A stretch of 64,000 bases of DNA from Salvator merianae. Its lineage: Eukaryota > Chordata > Lepidosauria > Squamata > Teiidae. The translations under genes were made by a program, and so were the position numbers. The notes under the pieces were generated by a model. It worked only from the letters and a program-made list of their open reading frames with translations. It was not told the DNA's origin and did not search any database. Shown in pieces: positions 21,831 through 32,321 of this stretch (position 1 is its first letter; each line of letters opens with the position of its first letter). Location of the stretch: assembly GCA_003586115.2 (NCBI GenBank), contig QVOM02000126.1, forward strand, positions 55,424,047-55,488,046, given 5' to 3'.

Positions 21831-24566
21831 CTAAAGCATCCCAGACAGATAACTGTCCAGCCTCTCCTTGAAGACCTCCAGCGAAGGAGAGCCTACCACC
21901 TCCTGTGGCAACCTGTTCCAATGACTGATTGCCCTTATGGTCAGGAAGTTTTTCCTAATATCTAGCCTGTATCTACTCCCTTGAAGTTTCATCCCATTGT
22001 TTCTAGTCCTTCCTTCTTGTGCAACTGAGAATAGGGCCAATCCTTCTGCACTGTGACAGCCCTTCAGATACTTGAAAACAGCTATCATGTCTCCTCTCAG
22101 TCTTCTCTTCTGCAGGCTAAACATTCCTAGGTCCTTTAACCGTTCCTCGTAGGACATGGTTTGCAGACCACTCACCATTTTGGTCGCCCTTCTCTGAACT
22201 TGTTCCAGTTTGTCAATGTCTTTTTTAAACTGGGGTGCCCAGAACTGGACACAATACTCCAGATAAGGTCTGACCAAGGAAGAGTAAAGTGGGACAATTA
22301 CTTCTCGTGATCTAGACTCTATACTCCTCTTGATACAGCCCAGGATGGTATTTGCCTTTTTTGCCGCTGCATCACACTGTTGACTCATGTTTAATCTGTG
22401 ATCTACTAGTACACCCAGATCCTTTTCACATGTGCTGCTGCTCAGCGAGATTCCCCCCATTCTGTATTGGATATTGTCATTTTTCTTACCCAGATGTAAA
22501 ACTTTGCATTTCTCCCTGTTAAATGTCATTCTGTTAGTTTCAGCCCACTGTTCAAGCTTGTCCAAATCCTTTTGAATCCTCTCCTTCTCCTCCCTAGTGT
22601 TAGCAAGCCCTCCTAGCTTTGTGTCATCTGCAAATTTGATCAGCGTCCCCTCGACACCTTCATCCAGATCGTTTATAAAAATGTTGAACAGCAATGGGCC
22701 CAAGACAGAGCCTTGCGGTACCCCACTCGAGACAGTCTTCCAATCGGATGTGAAGCCATTTATGACCACTCTTTGAGTACGATCACTAAGCCAGTTATGA
22801 ATCCACCTAACAGTTGTCCTGTCAATCCCATATTTGATCATTTTTTCAATTAGTATAGTATGAGACATCTTGTCAAATGCTTTGCTAAAGTCAAGATATA
22901 CTATGTCCACAGCCTTTCCTTGATCGATCCATCCAGTAATTTTGTCATAAAAGGAAATAAGATTAGTCTGGCATGACTTGTTTTTTACAAATCCATATTG
23001 GCTTTGGTTAATTACTGCATTCCCATCCAAGTGCTCCCATATGTGCTGTTTAATGATTTGTTCAAATATCTTGCCTGGTATTGAAGTCAGGCTCACAGGC
23101 CTGTAGTTGCCTGGGTCAGGCTTCTTTCCTTTTTTAAAGATAGGTACAACATTTGCCCTTCTCCAATCTTCTGGGACTTCTCCTGTTATCCATGAGTTCT
23201 CAAATATCACGGAGAGTGGTTCAGCAATTATATCAGCTAATTCCTTCAGCACCCTAGGATGTAATTCATCTGGGCCTGGAGACTTGAATACATTTAAGTT
23301 TGCTAACTGTTCCCTCACCTTCTCCTTGTCCATACAGAGCCTTAATTCTCTTATTCCCTCAACAGCACAGTGAAGGCCAACTGATGTTTCCTTTCCTTTC
23401 TGAGAGAAAACAGATGCAAAATAGGAGTTCAGAAGTTCTGCCTTCTGAATATCGTTTTTGACCAAATCACCCTTCCCATTTTGTAAAGGTCCTATAGCTT
23501 CTTTGACTTTTCTTTTGCTTCTGACATACCCCCAAAAGCCTTTTTTATTGTTTTTGGCCTCTCTTGCAATCCTCAATTCATTTTTAGCTTTAGCCTTTCT
23601 GACACTTATCCTGCAGTTCCTGCAGATTGCATTATATTCTTCTTTTGATATGTCCCCCTCTTTCCATTTTTTAAACATTTCTTTTTTTCTTTTTAGCAAG
23701 TTATTAAGTTCAGGGTTCATCCACCCTGGTCTCTTTAGATGCTTGCCATTCTTTTTTCTTTTAGGAATTGTTAAAGATTGTGCCTCTAGAATCTCCTTTC
23801 TCAAAATTTCCCATCCTTCCTGGACATTTCTGTCCTTTAAGACATCCAGCCACTGGATCCTTCCTACCCTCCTTCTGAGTCCATCAAAATCTGCTCCTCT
23901 GAAATCTAACCTTGAATTCCGAGTCCTGTCAGATCTTCCTCCTTTTGTTATCCAAAACTCAATGATAGCATGGTCACTGCCACCCAGGGTCCCAGTCACC
24001 CTTACTTCCTCAACCATTTCCTCCCTGTTGGTAAGGATTAGGTCCAAGATAGCAGACCCCCTTGTTTTTTCCTCCATCCTTTGGAAAATGAAGTTATCTG
24101 CCAGAGAGGATAAGAATTTATTGGACCCATGACTTTTGCCAGAGAGAGATTCCCAACAAATGTCCGGATAGTTAAAATCTCCCATAATGACTAGGTCGTG
24201 TTTCCCCGAGAGCTTGGCCATCTGATATATAAATAGTTCATCCATATATTCTGTTTGTCCAGGGGGTCTATAATAAACTCCTACAACAGTATCCTTTGTG
24301 TTGCTCTCTCCTTGTATTTTCACCCAAACGGTTTCTACAGGGCTTCCATTATCTGAAAGATTAATCTCTGTGGTGGTATATATTTTCCTTACATACAATG
24401 CAACACCTCCTCCCCTTTTATTAAGCCTGTTTTTTTTTAATAAGTTGTATCCTTCGAGCTCTGTGTTCCAATCATGCGTATTATCCCACCAAGTTTCAGT
24501 TATGCCTATGATATCATATTTATTTTCCTGTGCTAGGATTTCCAGTTCTCCTTGTTTGTTTCCCAT
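21831..24566 (-). CDS. CR1 ORF2: endonuclease and reverse transcriptase
   Basis: The ORF is 911 codons from the first ATG. It nicks target DNA and reverse-transcribes the CR1 RNA at the cut. The APE endonuclease motifs are ETWWD (residues 24-28), GDFN (129-132) and SDH (197-199). Reverse transcriptase motifs are NYRPVSLTSIPGKIFEQI (from 487), LDFSKAFD (558-565), SSGVPQGSVLGPLLFNIF (613-630) and the catalytic FADD (645-648). No stop or frameshift is seen. The same frame is open for 94 codons upstream to 24848 and encodes KCFYTNAQS just before this ATG. That segment holds the conserved Asn of the endonuclease, so translation probably begins upstream, perhaps at a non-AUG codon or by reinitiation. 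Large frames on the other strand are shadows. Confidence 0.93.
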   Translation of the reverse strand: MGNKQGELEILAQENKYDIIGITETWWDNTHDWNTELEGYNLLKKNRLNKRGGGVALYVRKIYTTTEINLSDNGSPVETVWVKIQGESNTKDTVVGVYYRPPGQTEYMDELFIYQMAKLSGKHDLVIMGDFNYPDICWESLSGKSHGSNKFLSSLADNFIFQRMEEKTRGSAILDLILTNREEMVEEVRVTGTLGGSDHAIIEFWITKGGRSDRTRNSRLDFRGADFDGLRRRVGRIQWLDVLKDRNVQEGWEILRKEILEAQSLTIPKRKKNGKHLKRPGWMNPELNNLLKRKKEMFKKWKEGDISKEEYNAICRNCRISVRKAKAKNELRIAREAKNNKKGFWGYVRSKRKVKEAIGPLQNGKGDLVKNDIQKAELLNSYFASVFSQKGKETSVGLHCAVEGIRELRLCMDKEKVREQLANLNVFKSPGPDELHPRVLKELADIIAEPLSVIFENSWITGEVPEDWRRANVVPIFKKGKKPDPGNYRPVSLTSIPGKIFEQIIKQHIWEHLDGNAVINQSQYGFVKNKSCQTNLISFYDKITGWIDQGKAVDIVYLDFSKAFDKMSHTILIEKMIKYGIDRTTVRWIHNWLSDRTQRVVINGFTSDWKTVSSGVPQGSVLGPLLFNIFINDLDEGVEGTLIKFADDTKLGGLANTREEKERIQKDLDKLEQWAETNRMTFNREKCKVLHLGKKNDNIQYRMGGISLSSSTCEKDLGVLVDHRLNMSQQCDAAAKKANTILGCIKRSIESRSREVIVPLYSSLVRPYLEYCVQFWAPQFKKDIDKLEQVQRRATKMVSGLQTMSYEERLKDLGMFSLQKRRLRGDMIAVFKYLKGCHSAEGLALFSVAQEGRTRNNGMKLQGSRYRLDIRKNFLTIRAISHWNRLPQEVVGSPSLEVFKERLDSYLSGML

Positions 24567-24751
24567 GCTTTGCGCATTGGTATAGAAACATTTTAGTTTG
24601 CGACAAATGTCTCTTTCAAGCTTGACTCCTTTAGTTTCCTTCCAAATTGTTTGACTTTGTTCTTTCCTTTCATTTCTGGTAGCAAGTTCCTTATCTGTAT
24701 TTATTAGCTGTTTATCTTTCTCTGGACTTTTACTTCCCTTCCCCTTTCGCC

Positions 24752-25693
24752 CTAGTTTAAAGCTCTCCTGATGAGTGCAGCCAGTCTCCTGCCAAATATG
24801 TGCTTTCCTGTCTTTGTAAGATGGAGCCCATCTCTTGCAAGGAGTCCATCATATAACTAGTTTAGTCCATGGTCTAGAAATCCAAATCCTTGCTGGTAGC
24901 ACCATCGACGTAGCCAGTTGTTTACCTGTAGAATCCTTCTCCATCTTCCTGTTCCACGGCCATTCACTGGTAGGATAGAAGAGAAGACAACTTGCGCTCC
25001 CAGTTCCTTCACTTTCCTGCCCAGGTCTTCAAAGTCTCTGCAGATAGCTTCAAAGTTCCTTCCTGCAGTGTCATTTGTTCCTACATGTATTAGTAGGAAC
25101 GGGTAATACTCTGTAGGACTGAAGAGTCTTGGCAGTCTCTCGGTTACATCTTTGATTCGTGCACCGGGAAGGCAGCACACTTCTCGTGAGGTCATGTCAG
25201 GTCTGCACACAGCTGCCTCTGTTCCCCTCAATAAGGAATCCCCCACAACCATCACTCTCCTATTCTTCTTCACAGCTGCTCTTCTTTTTTTCGGTTCAAG
25301 AGGTTTCATATTGCACACCAAATCTTCCTGAACTTCCTGAGTATTCTTCTCCGTGAGAGCCTGGTACCGGTTTTCAAGCTGTATAGTTGCTGACTCTCTC
25401 GTTATCCTCCTGCTTCTTTTGGTCACATGCTTCCAATCCTCAGCTTCCACAGGTTCTCTGATGTTGTCCTCTCCGTGATCAGTTTGAAGTGCCTCTTCCG
25501 TTGTATCCAGGAAGCTCTCCTTCTCCCTAATGAGCTTCAAAGTAGCCACTCTCTCCTCAAGTTCTTTCACTTTCTCTTCCAGGAAAGACACTCGCTTGCA
25601 TTTGTGGCAGGTGTAATCAGGATCCCCCTCTGGTAGAAGTATCATCATATTACACTCCTTGCAGCTAACTACAAAGCTTCGCTCTTTCTCCAT
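24752..25693 (-). pseudogene. CR1 ORF1 with one premature stop
   Basis: From the ATG at 25693 the protein has a zinc-binding pair CKEC (residues 11-14) and CHKC (29-32), then a coiled coil of about 25 residues. An SGNH-type esterase domain follows, with GDSLLRG (from 151) and GTND (205-208). A TAG at 24859-24857 ends it after 278 residues. The frame continues for 34 more codons to a second TAG at 24754-24752 and encodes RDGLHLTKTGK, which carries the Asp and His of the SGNH catalytic block V. The first stop therefore removes the end of the esterase. The protein is thought to bind RNA and act as a chaperone. Otherwise the frame is clean. Confidence 0.88.
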
Positions 25694-26330
25694 GTTATCT
25701 ACAGATGTTTGGAGTCCTCTTGTAAGATATTAAACAGTGCGGAGAACTTTCAATGTTCTTGAACTAAAATTTAATCTTCCTTTTTTCGTTGAATTACTTA
25801 AATTGCCACTTTAGGATACTTATTTTACTCTACTAAATTAAACAAAAGGTGGCTACTTATTAAATTATTCAGTTGTTTTAGCTTATTTTTACTTTTCCTT
25901 ACAATTTAAGTTCTCTTACTTGATACGTTTGGACAAAAAAAGAAAAAAGATCTAAATTAGTATTTTATGATAGGATTATGATAGGATATATGTCGGCCCG
26001 CGGTCCGCTGTTTTTATCAGCTGAAGGGAGAGGCCAAATATGCTAATTGGCAGGGGTTGTCTGCAGGGCGTTTCCCTGCTCTCTGACCTAGTTTTCCTGA
26101 CCTTGTTTTCCTGACCTTGTTTTCCTGACCTTGTTTTCCTGATCTTGTTTTTCTGACCTTGTTTTTCAGACCTAGTTTTTCAGACCTAGTTTTTCCTCCT
26201 CTAGGTCACCGCTATATGCTCAGGCAGAGCCAAGTATTCTCCTTCCGAATTCTTTTCCAATTCCAGGTCTCAGGACAGCAGCCTTCCTCCTCTTGCGAAC
26301 ACACTCAAAAAAAAAATAATAAAAAAAAAA
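25694..26330 (-). other. CR1 5' untranslated region
   Basis: AT-rich leader between the ORF1 ATG and the presumed 5' end of the CR1. A GC-rich patch (CGGCCCGCGGTCC near 25994) and a 14-bp tandem array (26087-26198) are its notable parts. The internal promoter of a CR1 should lie here. An A-rich tract at about 26307-26333 marks the likely boundary. Confidence 0.55.
26087..26198. repeat. 14-bp tandem array in the CR1 5' UTR
   Basis: Eight consecutive units of 14 bp, consensus CCTTGTTTTCCTGA. Units 2-4 are identical, and the last units vary (CCTAGTTTTTCAGA). On the minus strand, which is the sense of the LINE, the unit reads TCAGGAAAACAAGG. Confidence 0.9.
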
Positions 26331-26820
26331 ATAGGCTCATGACCTATTTCTCATCAGGGTATGCATGACTTATCTATTCCAAAATGCAGGATAAGAAAGA
26401 AAGAATTTGAGGCCTTCTTGCAGAGGTATATATTGACATTATGTCATTTTGGGCATCTGGATAAAACTGCCTCTTCATCCAGGCTTTTGATATTTACATT
26501 TCCTCTTTATACTGTCCTGGGGATGGGGGGATGCTATGTTTTAATTGTATTGTATATGTTTTTTATTGATATTTAAAGGATCTGTAGACTGCCTGTGGAT
26601 GAAAGATGAATTTGTTACAACAAATTATATCAAAACAGATTCTAATTAAGTATTAGTAGAAAAAAGAAGAAGAAAAATCAAAGAGATTATTTAGAGAGGC
26701 TGTGTCCTGTCATGCACTGGATGTATTCAGGGGGAAGCTGGAGAGAGAGAGAGATACTTCCATCTGTGTTTTTACCTAGAGCAGAAGTTTGGACTTCCTG
26801 GGCCAAATATTCAGTTCTAA

Positions 26821-26989
26821 CAGTGGTGGCTCATAGCTTTAAGCAAGAGTGATCACAGGCACAGCACAGGTGATCACTGCCCATAGCTCTTGCATCAGCA
26901 TACTAGTAAAAAGCACACACACCCAATGACCAACAATCACCAGGGCCATGCCTGCAACCACCCTTGCTTAAAGCTATAAACTGCCATCG
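26821..26989. mobile_element. hAT palindrome, family H4 (169 bp)
   Basis: It starts CAGTGGTGGCTCATAGC and ends GCTATAAACTGCCATCG, with the inner arm CTTTAAGCAAG inverted. The 8-bp flanks AGTTCTAA and AATTCTAA differ at one base. It is related to the copy at 27906-28111. Confidence 0.8.
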
Positions 26990-27336
26990 AATTCTAACTG
27001 TATGATTCTATGTTTGTGTTTACGAAGTCACCTTCTAACCTTTGGAAAGCCAATAGATTATACAAACTGTTTTGGGTGTGTGTGCTTACCTGATGCTTCC
27101 TTTAACTTTGAATTTCTATAGGCACAATTATATTTGTACAGTGTGGTTTGCTGCAATACTACTGCATTATGTGAAAGAAGTCACATGTTCCTGATCACTT
27201 TAGACCAAATTATGCTGTGCAAAACTGTACAGTCCAAGAGGTTGCTTAAGTGTCTGAGTGTGTGTGTTCCTGTGCACAAAAAATATGTACTTATATATGG
27301 AATTCTAACTTTGCACAGAACCACAACCAGAACTTC

Positions 27337-27775
27337 TTATAAGAACATAAGAGGAGCCCTGCAGGATCAGGCATGGCCCATCTAGTCCAGCATTCTGTCT
27401 CACATAGTGCCCTCCCCCAATTGATTCTCGGCATTCTCAAGCAGAAGACAAAGGCAAAACCTTCACCTGCTCTTGACTCCCTGCAAATCGCCTTTAGAGG
27501 CATCCTGCCTGTCTCTCCACCCTGGAGGCAGTACCTAGGCATCCATTTTAGTAGCCATTGTTGCATCTGACCTCCATGAATCTGACCAATCCACTCTCAG
27601 AGCTGTCTAGGCTGATTGCTGTCACCTCCTCTTCTGGTAGTAAATTCCATAGACCAATGATCCTCTGGGTGAAAAAATACTTTCCCTTGTCTGCCCTAAC
27701 TCTCCTACCCATCAGTTTCATAGAATGTCCCTTGGTCCATTACAACAGGCAATAATTACAAACAAGTTAATCAGA
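27337..27775 (-). mobile_element. CR1-group LINE 3' end (minus strand)
   Basis: On the minus strand it contains the last ORF2 codons of a CR1-group LINE (a 'ttctatggaatttactacc' LWN-type motif), then 'gactagatgggccatgcctgatcctgcaggg' and TTATGTTCTTA near 27337. It has the same family type and opposite orientation to 3186-3518. The copy is 5' truncated and shows stops. Confidence 0.75.
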
Positions 27776-27905
27776 GTATTCACAGACATTAAAATTAAAA
27801 TTAAATATCTTTATTTGGATAAGCCGAAACCCCATCTTCATGAATCAGTTGCTCTTGTCTGCTCTCCATGTGGCCACCTAAATTTAAAAGACCCTAGCTT
27901 AGTTT

Positions 27906-28111
27906 CAGTGGCAGCCACTGGCTTTAAGGATGGGTGTTCGCGCCCCACCAAAGTGTGCCATGGCTGTTCACAGGGCCTCCAGGCTTCCGTACTGCCGCAG
28001 CAAGTCAGTGACCTGCTGCAGTAGCCCGGAGGCCCAAAAGTCCCGTGAACAGGCATGGCATGCTTTGCACGGGGCGTGAACACCCACCCTTAAAGCCAGT
28101 GGCCACCGCTG
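27906..28111. mobile_element. hAT palindrome, family H4 (206 bp)
   Basis: The ends CAGTGGCAGCCACTGG and CCAGTGGCCACCGCTG are inverted. The arms continue through GGATGGGTGTTCGCGCCCC. A perfect 8-bp TSD, CTTAGTTT, is at 27898-27905 and 28112-28119. The CAG...CTG ends and 8-bp TSD are typical of hAT. The near-perfect hairpin has no coding content. Confidence 0.9.
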
Positions 28112-28119
28112 CTTAGTTT

Positions 28120-28873
28120 ATACATATATAAATCCCACTTGGGCTGTGTGATAATATATATCCAAAACAGACAGATACAGTTCATAGGCTTTTAAGTTCA
28201 CCTCAACATGAAGTGCTGACATTGCGAAGTACATTTTGGCCACTCTAGGAGCTCCAGCGACACGATTGGGAAGATAACAAATTCAGAGAAAGGGGCAATA
28301 TCACCTGCAATGGTAGGAAGGATACATTTATGTGAGTCTCCCTCCCACTAGATACATATCTTCTGATGCAGTAGGAAAAACATAAATAAAAAGATTTTAA
28401 CATTTAGTCCAAACAACTTTTATATATGGATTTGAAGGGCTAGAACTCCCCCCCCCCATCTGCATAAGAGTTTTTCATAAGCTGTGATGGACCCCTGCTG
28501 ATTACATGGATTAAGAAGGTACAACATGCTGTTCCAAATTAATCGGATAGCTATGCACACTGCATGTGTGGCTATAATTAGTTATACTAGCATGCTGTTA
28601 CAACCTCCACTCCCAAACAAGCCCTTACCTGGGAATGCCTCCTCTTCCTGGGCCTTCTAAGACCGTGAAGAAATGTGCTAAGTATTGTCACATAACATCA
28701 TGCATTGACATCATCAGTGGCAACAAAGATTCTGTGATCTGTTAGGGCTTCCCCTAGTCTTAGCACCCAGAATACTAGAGAGCAGGCATGCCCAAGCAAC
28801 AGCTTTATCCTTCTTCTAGGAGCCTCATAAAGGCATTCTAGTAGGTTTAAATACTCCAGAATGTGGAGCATTT
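28120..28873. other. No recognised feature
   Basis: AT-rich DNA with a C-run at about 28449-28458. No gene or transposon end is supported. Confidence 0.4.
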
Positions 28874-29052
28874 GGCCCTTTCTGCACTTGGCCTTATTGC
28901 AGATTATATCCCAGAATAGGGACCTGCTATCCACATGCTAGTGCAACCTATGAAAGGTCTTGCTCAGGGCCTACCATAGTCTGCACTAGCATGCAGATGA
29001 CAGGTCTCTATTCTGAGATATAACCTGGAATAAGGCCAAGTGCAGAAAGGCC
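28874..29052. mobile_element. Palindromic element, family F1
   Basis: It starts GGCCCTTTCTGCACTTGG and ends CCAAGTGCAGAAAGGCC. The right terminus has lost one G, so the TSD (TTT?) is not clean. The interior matches the other F1 copies closely. Confidence 0.8.
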
Positions 29053-29059
29053 CTTTGCA

Positions 29060-30290
29060 TCTGTTCCAGCATGGGAGATGTGGAAATGATTTATGATTTC
29101 CTTCTTACAGGGAGCTGTCCAAAATCAAACCTTTGATTATACATTACACTTTCATAGCAGTTGCTCTGCCACAGAACTGTGATCATATGCATAGAGGCTA
29201 GAAAATCATTTCCAGATGGGCTGCATCAAGCCACAGGTTTAGATCTAACATTTATTTTGTATCTGCTGAAGTCACCTTGAGAGAATTTGAACTGTGATTT
29301 TTTTTATTTATTTTTTAAAGACAATCAAGCAATCAGGCAGTACACTAAAGAAAGTGGAAAAACAAAATTGTAATTTAGCAGAGGTAGTGGCCCATCAAAT
29401 TCATCAAAACTGCAATTGTGTTCCAAAATTATCAGTTTTTATCAAAACATTTTAGCCTGCTGGTTCATAGTATTTAAATACTGTGTTTGCATCAAAACTG
29501 AATTTTATATTTATTTTGCATCACCATCTGGAATGAAGAAGGTAAGGAGAACAATGGCATGCATGGCACAAAATTATGATAGGAGAAGAGGTCATACTTA
29601 ATTAATTGATAGACTTTCTCAGGTCCTTTCCACACTCGCCTTCCTTGGAATGATTTAACTATCCCACCAGTCCACTCTGTACCAGGACAAGAAGTGAGGT
29701 GCTTCCTGGAGGTGTGTGGGTTGTCTGTTCCAGACCAAGCTTGGCAGCAATGCAGATGTGTCATTGCTGTTCCATTCCCTGCAACTGACTCCCTGCCCAA
29801 GGAACCACCCAACCCAGCCAGTGGTTGGCCCAGGCCACTGTCACTCCTATGCCATGCCTGGTACACAAGGGTGAAGCTAAACAGAGCAATGTTCAAAGTC
29901 TTGTTGAAGTTTGGCTACAGTTTTCATAGCTTCTTGGCTACCTCTGTCCCAGAGTTCCAATCATGATCTTCAGAGGAGGACTGTAAGCTGTGAAGATAGG
30001 GCTGTGGCAGTGATGCTTGGATGTTGTGATGTTGAACCACTACCAAAACTACAGTACTGGAATAGACAAGTGGGATGGTTGTAGACCTCCTCAAACTGGC
30101 TAATCTGGAATAGGGACTCCTTAGGAAAGTTGTGGAATATGATAGTACTAGTACCATGCAGACAAAGCATACTATGGAGTTATTTGTTCTAAGATAACAA
30201 ACAGGTGCATAAAAAGGGTTTCGGAGACTAGTATGGCATTCTAACAAGCATTTGCTTCCAGCAGCCTTTAGAAATGGTTTGGATCATCTG
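29060..30290. other. No clear gene; fold-back-like block at 29625-29885
   Basis: The sub-block at 29625-29885 is GC-richer, begins 'ggtcctttccacac' like other fold-back termini, and holds a 134-codon chance ORF. Its ends could not be fixed. The rest is AT-rich with nothing recognised. Confidence 0.35.
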
Positions 30291-30293
30291 TGA

Positions 30294-30485
30294 CACCGGC
30301 TATATCCAAACACAGTTAAAAAAAGAAGTGGATTGAATGCAACTTTAAGAGGTGGTAACATCTGCACTCCAGTACCTCTAATCCACATTAAAGGTCATAA
30401 AATGCACTTTTAAAGGCCTTTAATATTGATTGGGGTAGGATGGACACACTAGCATCCACATGCTACCAACTCTAGGAAACTTGTT
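30294..30485. mobile_element. F3-type palindromic element
   Basis: It begins 'tatatccaaacacagtt' and includes 'cctctaatccacattaaagg' with an inverted 'ggcctttaatattgatt' and terminal 'atgctaccaactcta'. The same order is seen at 53228 and 55447. Boundaries are approximate. Confidence 0.45.
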
Positions 30486-30905
30486 TCATGTTTACAGATG
30501 TTGCCATTATTTTGAGAAAGTGGATAGAGGTCATTTTTGTCAACTCCTGCACTCATGGGCCATTTTAACACTTAAGGGTGCTGGAGCAGTTCAGATGGAA
30601 TCACTCCCACTGGAGCAGTTCTGTGCTGCAGCCATCCAGATATCCCAGAAGAAGACTGTCCTCATTTGTACAGACTGTTCTCGGACAGACCCTGCACCAC
30701 TCCAAAGCTTGTGCAATCTTTAGAGTCTGCTCCAAAAGTTCCAACAGCCAAGAATGAATATTCCTGAATTCAGAAACCTAAGGGGAGTCATTCTGACGGC
30801 TCTACTTTTTGCACTGCTGAAATGGGTTCTGCTGCTAAACTAGTTCACATGCCTCTCTGGGCTGGTCTAGGAGCCTTTGGACCACCAGTAGATCTACAGG
30901 TCTAA

Positions 30906-31365
30906 GGACCAGTTTGCACTTTATACTAGTGAGCATTGGAATGCTCACTAATGCAATGCTTCTGCACCGCACAGAGGCCCTGGCAATCGGAAGCAGGCTA
31001 CAGCTGTTCCCAATCACTATTTGCTGTGGAGCACAAAATCGTGCTCCACAGCTGTATCAGGAGCAGCTGGACTGCTCCTGGTACTCTATGTTCACACCCT
31101 CTTCTGGGTGTGAATGCAGAGTGGTGCGTCTCTGGCTGTGGCTGCATAGTCTTGTGGTGCGACTGTGGCTGCGCAATCACACCGCATTCCTGGTCACCGT
31201 GGCAGTGGCCAGAAGTTTCCCCATCTGCTGTCATGGTGCAGGCCATGAGCATTTGTTCTGCAAATGCTGGTAACCTGCTGCCAGTCTGTTACAAGGCCTT
31301 GTCGTGCAAATTGTTTTTATGCTGTGAGATCTGTTCCACCTGTTCTAAGGTAAAAAGTGCAAAGC
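30906..31365. mobile_element. Element of fold-back family F2
   Basis: The left end is GGACCAGTTTGCACTTTATAC and the right end, inverted, is GTAAAAAGTGCAAAGCC. Internal hairpins include GAGCATTGGAATGCTC and the pair GTGGAGCACAAAATCG/TGCTCCACAGC. The phrase 'ctgtatcaggagcagctgg' is shared with 33933-34311. A 156-codon frame here is a chance ORF. Confidence 0.6.
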
Positions 31366-31754
31366 CAAAGGGTCATTTTGGCCACCTAGACCAGACTACG
31401 CTGTAACCAATGTGGATGCAGCATGCTAGCAGGGGGTGTTGAGTCTTTAGTCTGCACTAAAGTGTGGAAGAGGCCCAGAAGTGGGCTAGGCCTTACACTA
31501 TACTGTGATACTAATACATGTGGAAAAGGTCAGTGCCAACCTTAGAGAGGTTGATCTGTATCCCATATCTCCAATGCTCCTTAGGGTCTCTTCCAGTGTG
31601 AAAGTTTGTAGGGATCAAAGCTCCTGGCAGATACCCTAGCAATTAAACCATAGTTGTGCCAAGTAATAAACCATCTCCTGGTGCAGCCAGCCCCTTAATA
31701 AATACTTACAAATATTAGTACAAGAAATGCAAAAAGATCATGACTCTATTTTTT

Positions 31755-32240
31755 TCAGGTGCATGGCTATAGCTACCATTGGACAAAACTAAAAGGGTGT
31801 TTCTGCTGGTCCATTTCCATGGTTACCAGCTGGAGCAGTCCAGCTGCTCTGGGGCAAGGCCATTGGAAGCCCTGTTCCAGGACAGCTCCCATGAGCTTCA
31901 GAGCCTGCTGCAAGGGCCTTGATGGTTCCACCAAAATGGTTCCCCTGCTAAGCCAGCCCACAGAGGTGTGTGCCCTTCTGTATGCCTCCCTGGGCCAGTT
32001 GACTCATGTGCAGACCACAGTAGACCTTTCAATAAAGGTTTATTGCTATACTATGCTAGGTGGCCATTTGGGGCTGCCTAGTTCGATATATGCTCCATCC
32101 AATGTGGACAGGCAGTCTATCAGTGGATGGGGCCTCTCTATTCTGCTTCAGAGAGTGGAAGAAAGAGGTTCAGAAGGGATATAGGCTTCACCCTGTACCA
32201 GAATGCAGGTAAGTGTGGAAAGGCCCTCACTTTTTGCTTA
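31755..32240. repeat. GC-richer fold-back-like region
   Basis: It shares 'ccatttccatggttacc', 'ccaaaatggttcccctg' and 'ggtggccatttggggctgcct' with similar regions at 41255 and 52990. No TSD or exact ends were found. A 141-codon frame is not protein-like. Confidence 0.3.
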
Positions 32241-32281
32241 GGGCCCAATAATCAAAGTGGGTCCATTGACTACTACTGCTG

Positions 32282-32321
32282 TTGGATGGATGGATGGATG
32301 GATGGATGGATGGATGGATGG
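32282..32321 (+). repeat. (TGGA)n microsatellite
   Basis: Ten perfect TGGA/ATGG units. Confidence 0.95.

Larger units (their letters stand above)
21741..26330 (-). mobile_element. CR1 LINE, nearly full length
   Basis: The 3' end has the diagnostic CR1 octamer tail, four copies of ATTCTATG on the minus strand (21741-21774). It is preceded by 'ggaccttcca'-type 3' UTR sequence. ORF2 is intact and ORF1 carries one nonsense codon. A 5' UTR with a 14-bp tandem array follows. The 5' boundary is uncertain, near 26300-26330 beside an A-rich tract. The length of about 4.5 kb equals a full CR1. This is the youngest-looking autonomous element in the window. Confidence 0.92.

Noticed and set aside
23458..24132. 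A 224-codon ORF on the plus strand
   Set aside because: It lies antisense to the intact CR1 ORF2 and has no recognisable domain; it is a shadow frame.
26087..26198. CRISPR-like array
   Set aside because: The 14-bp units are directly adjacent with no spacers, in a vertebrate LINE.
30936..31406. A 156-codon ORF with many Cys and Trp residues
   Set aside because: It falls inside the non-coding F2 fold-back element and continues into the repeat next to it.
31759..32184. A 141-codon ORF
   Set aside because: It lies in a repeated GC-rich fold-back region and has no domain; similar frames occur in other copies.
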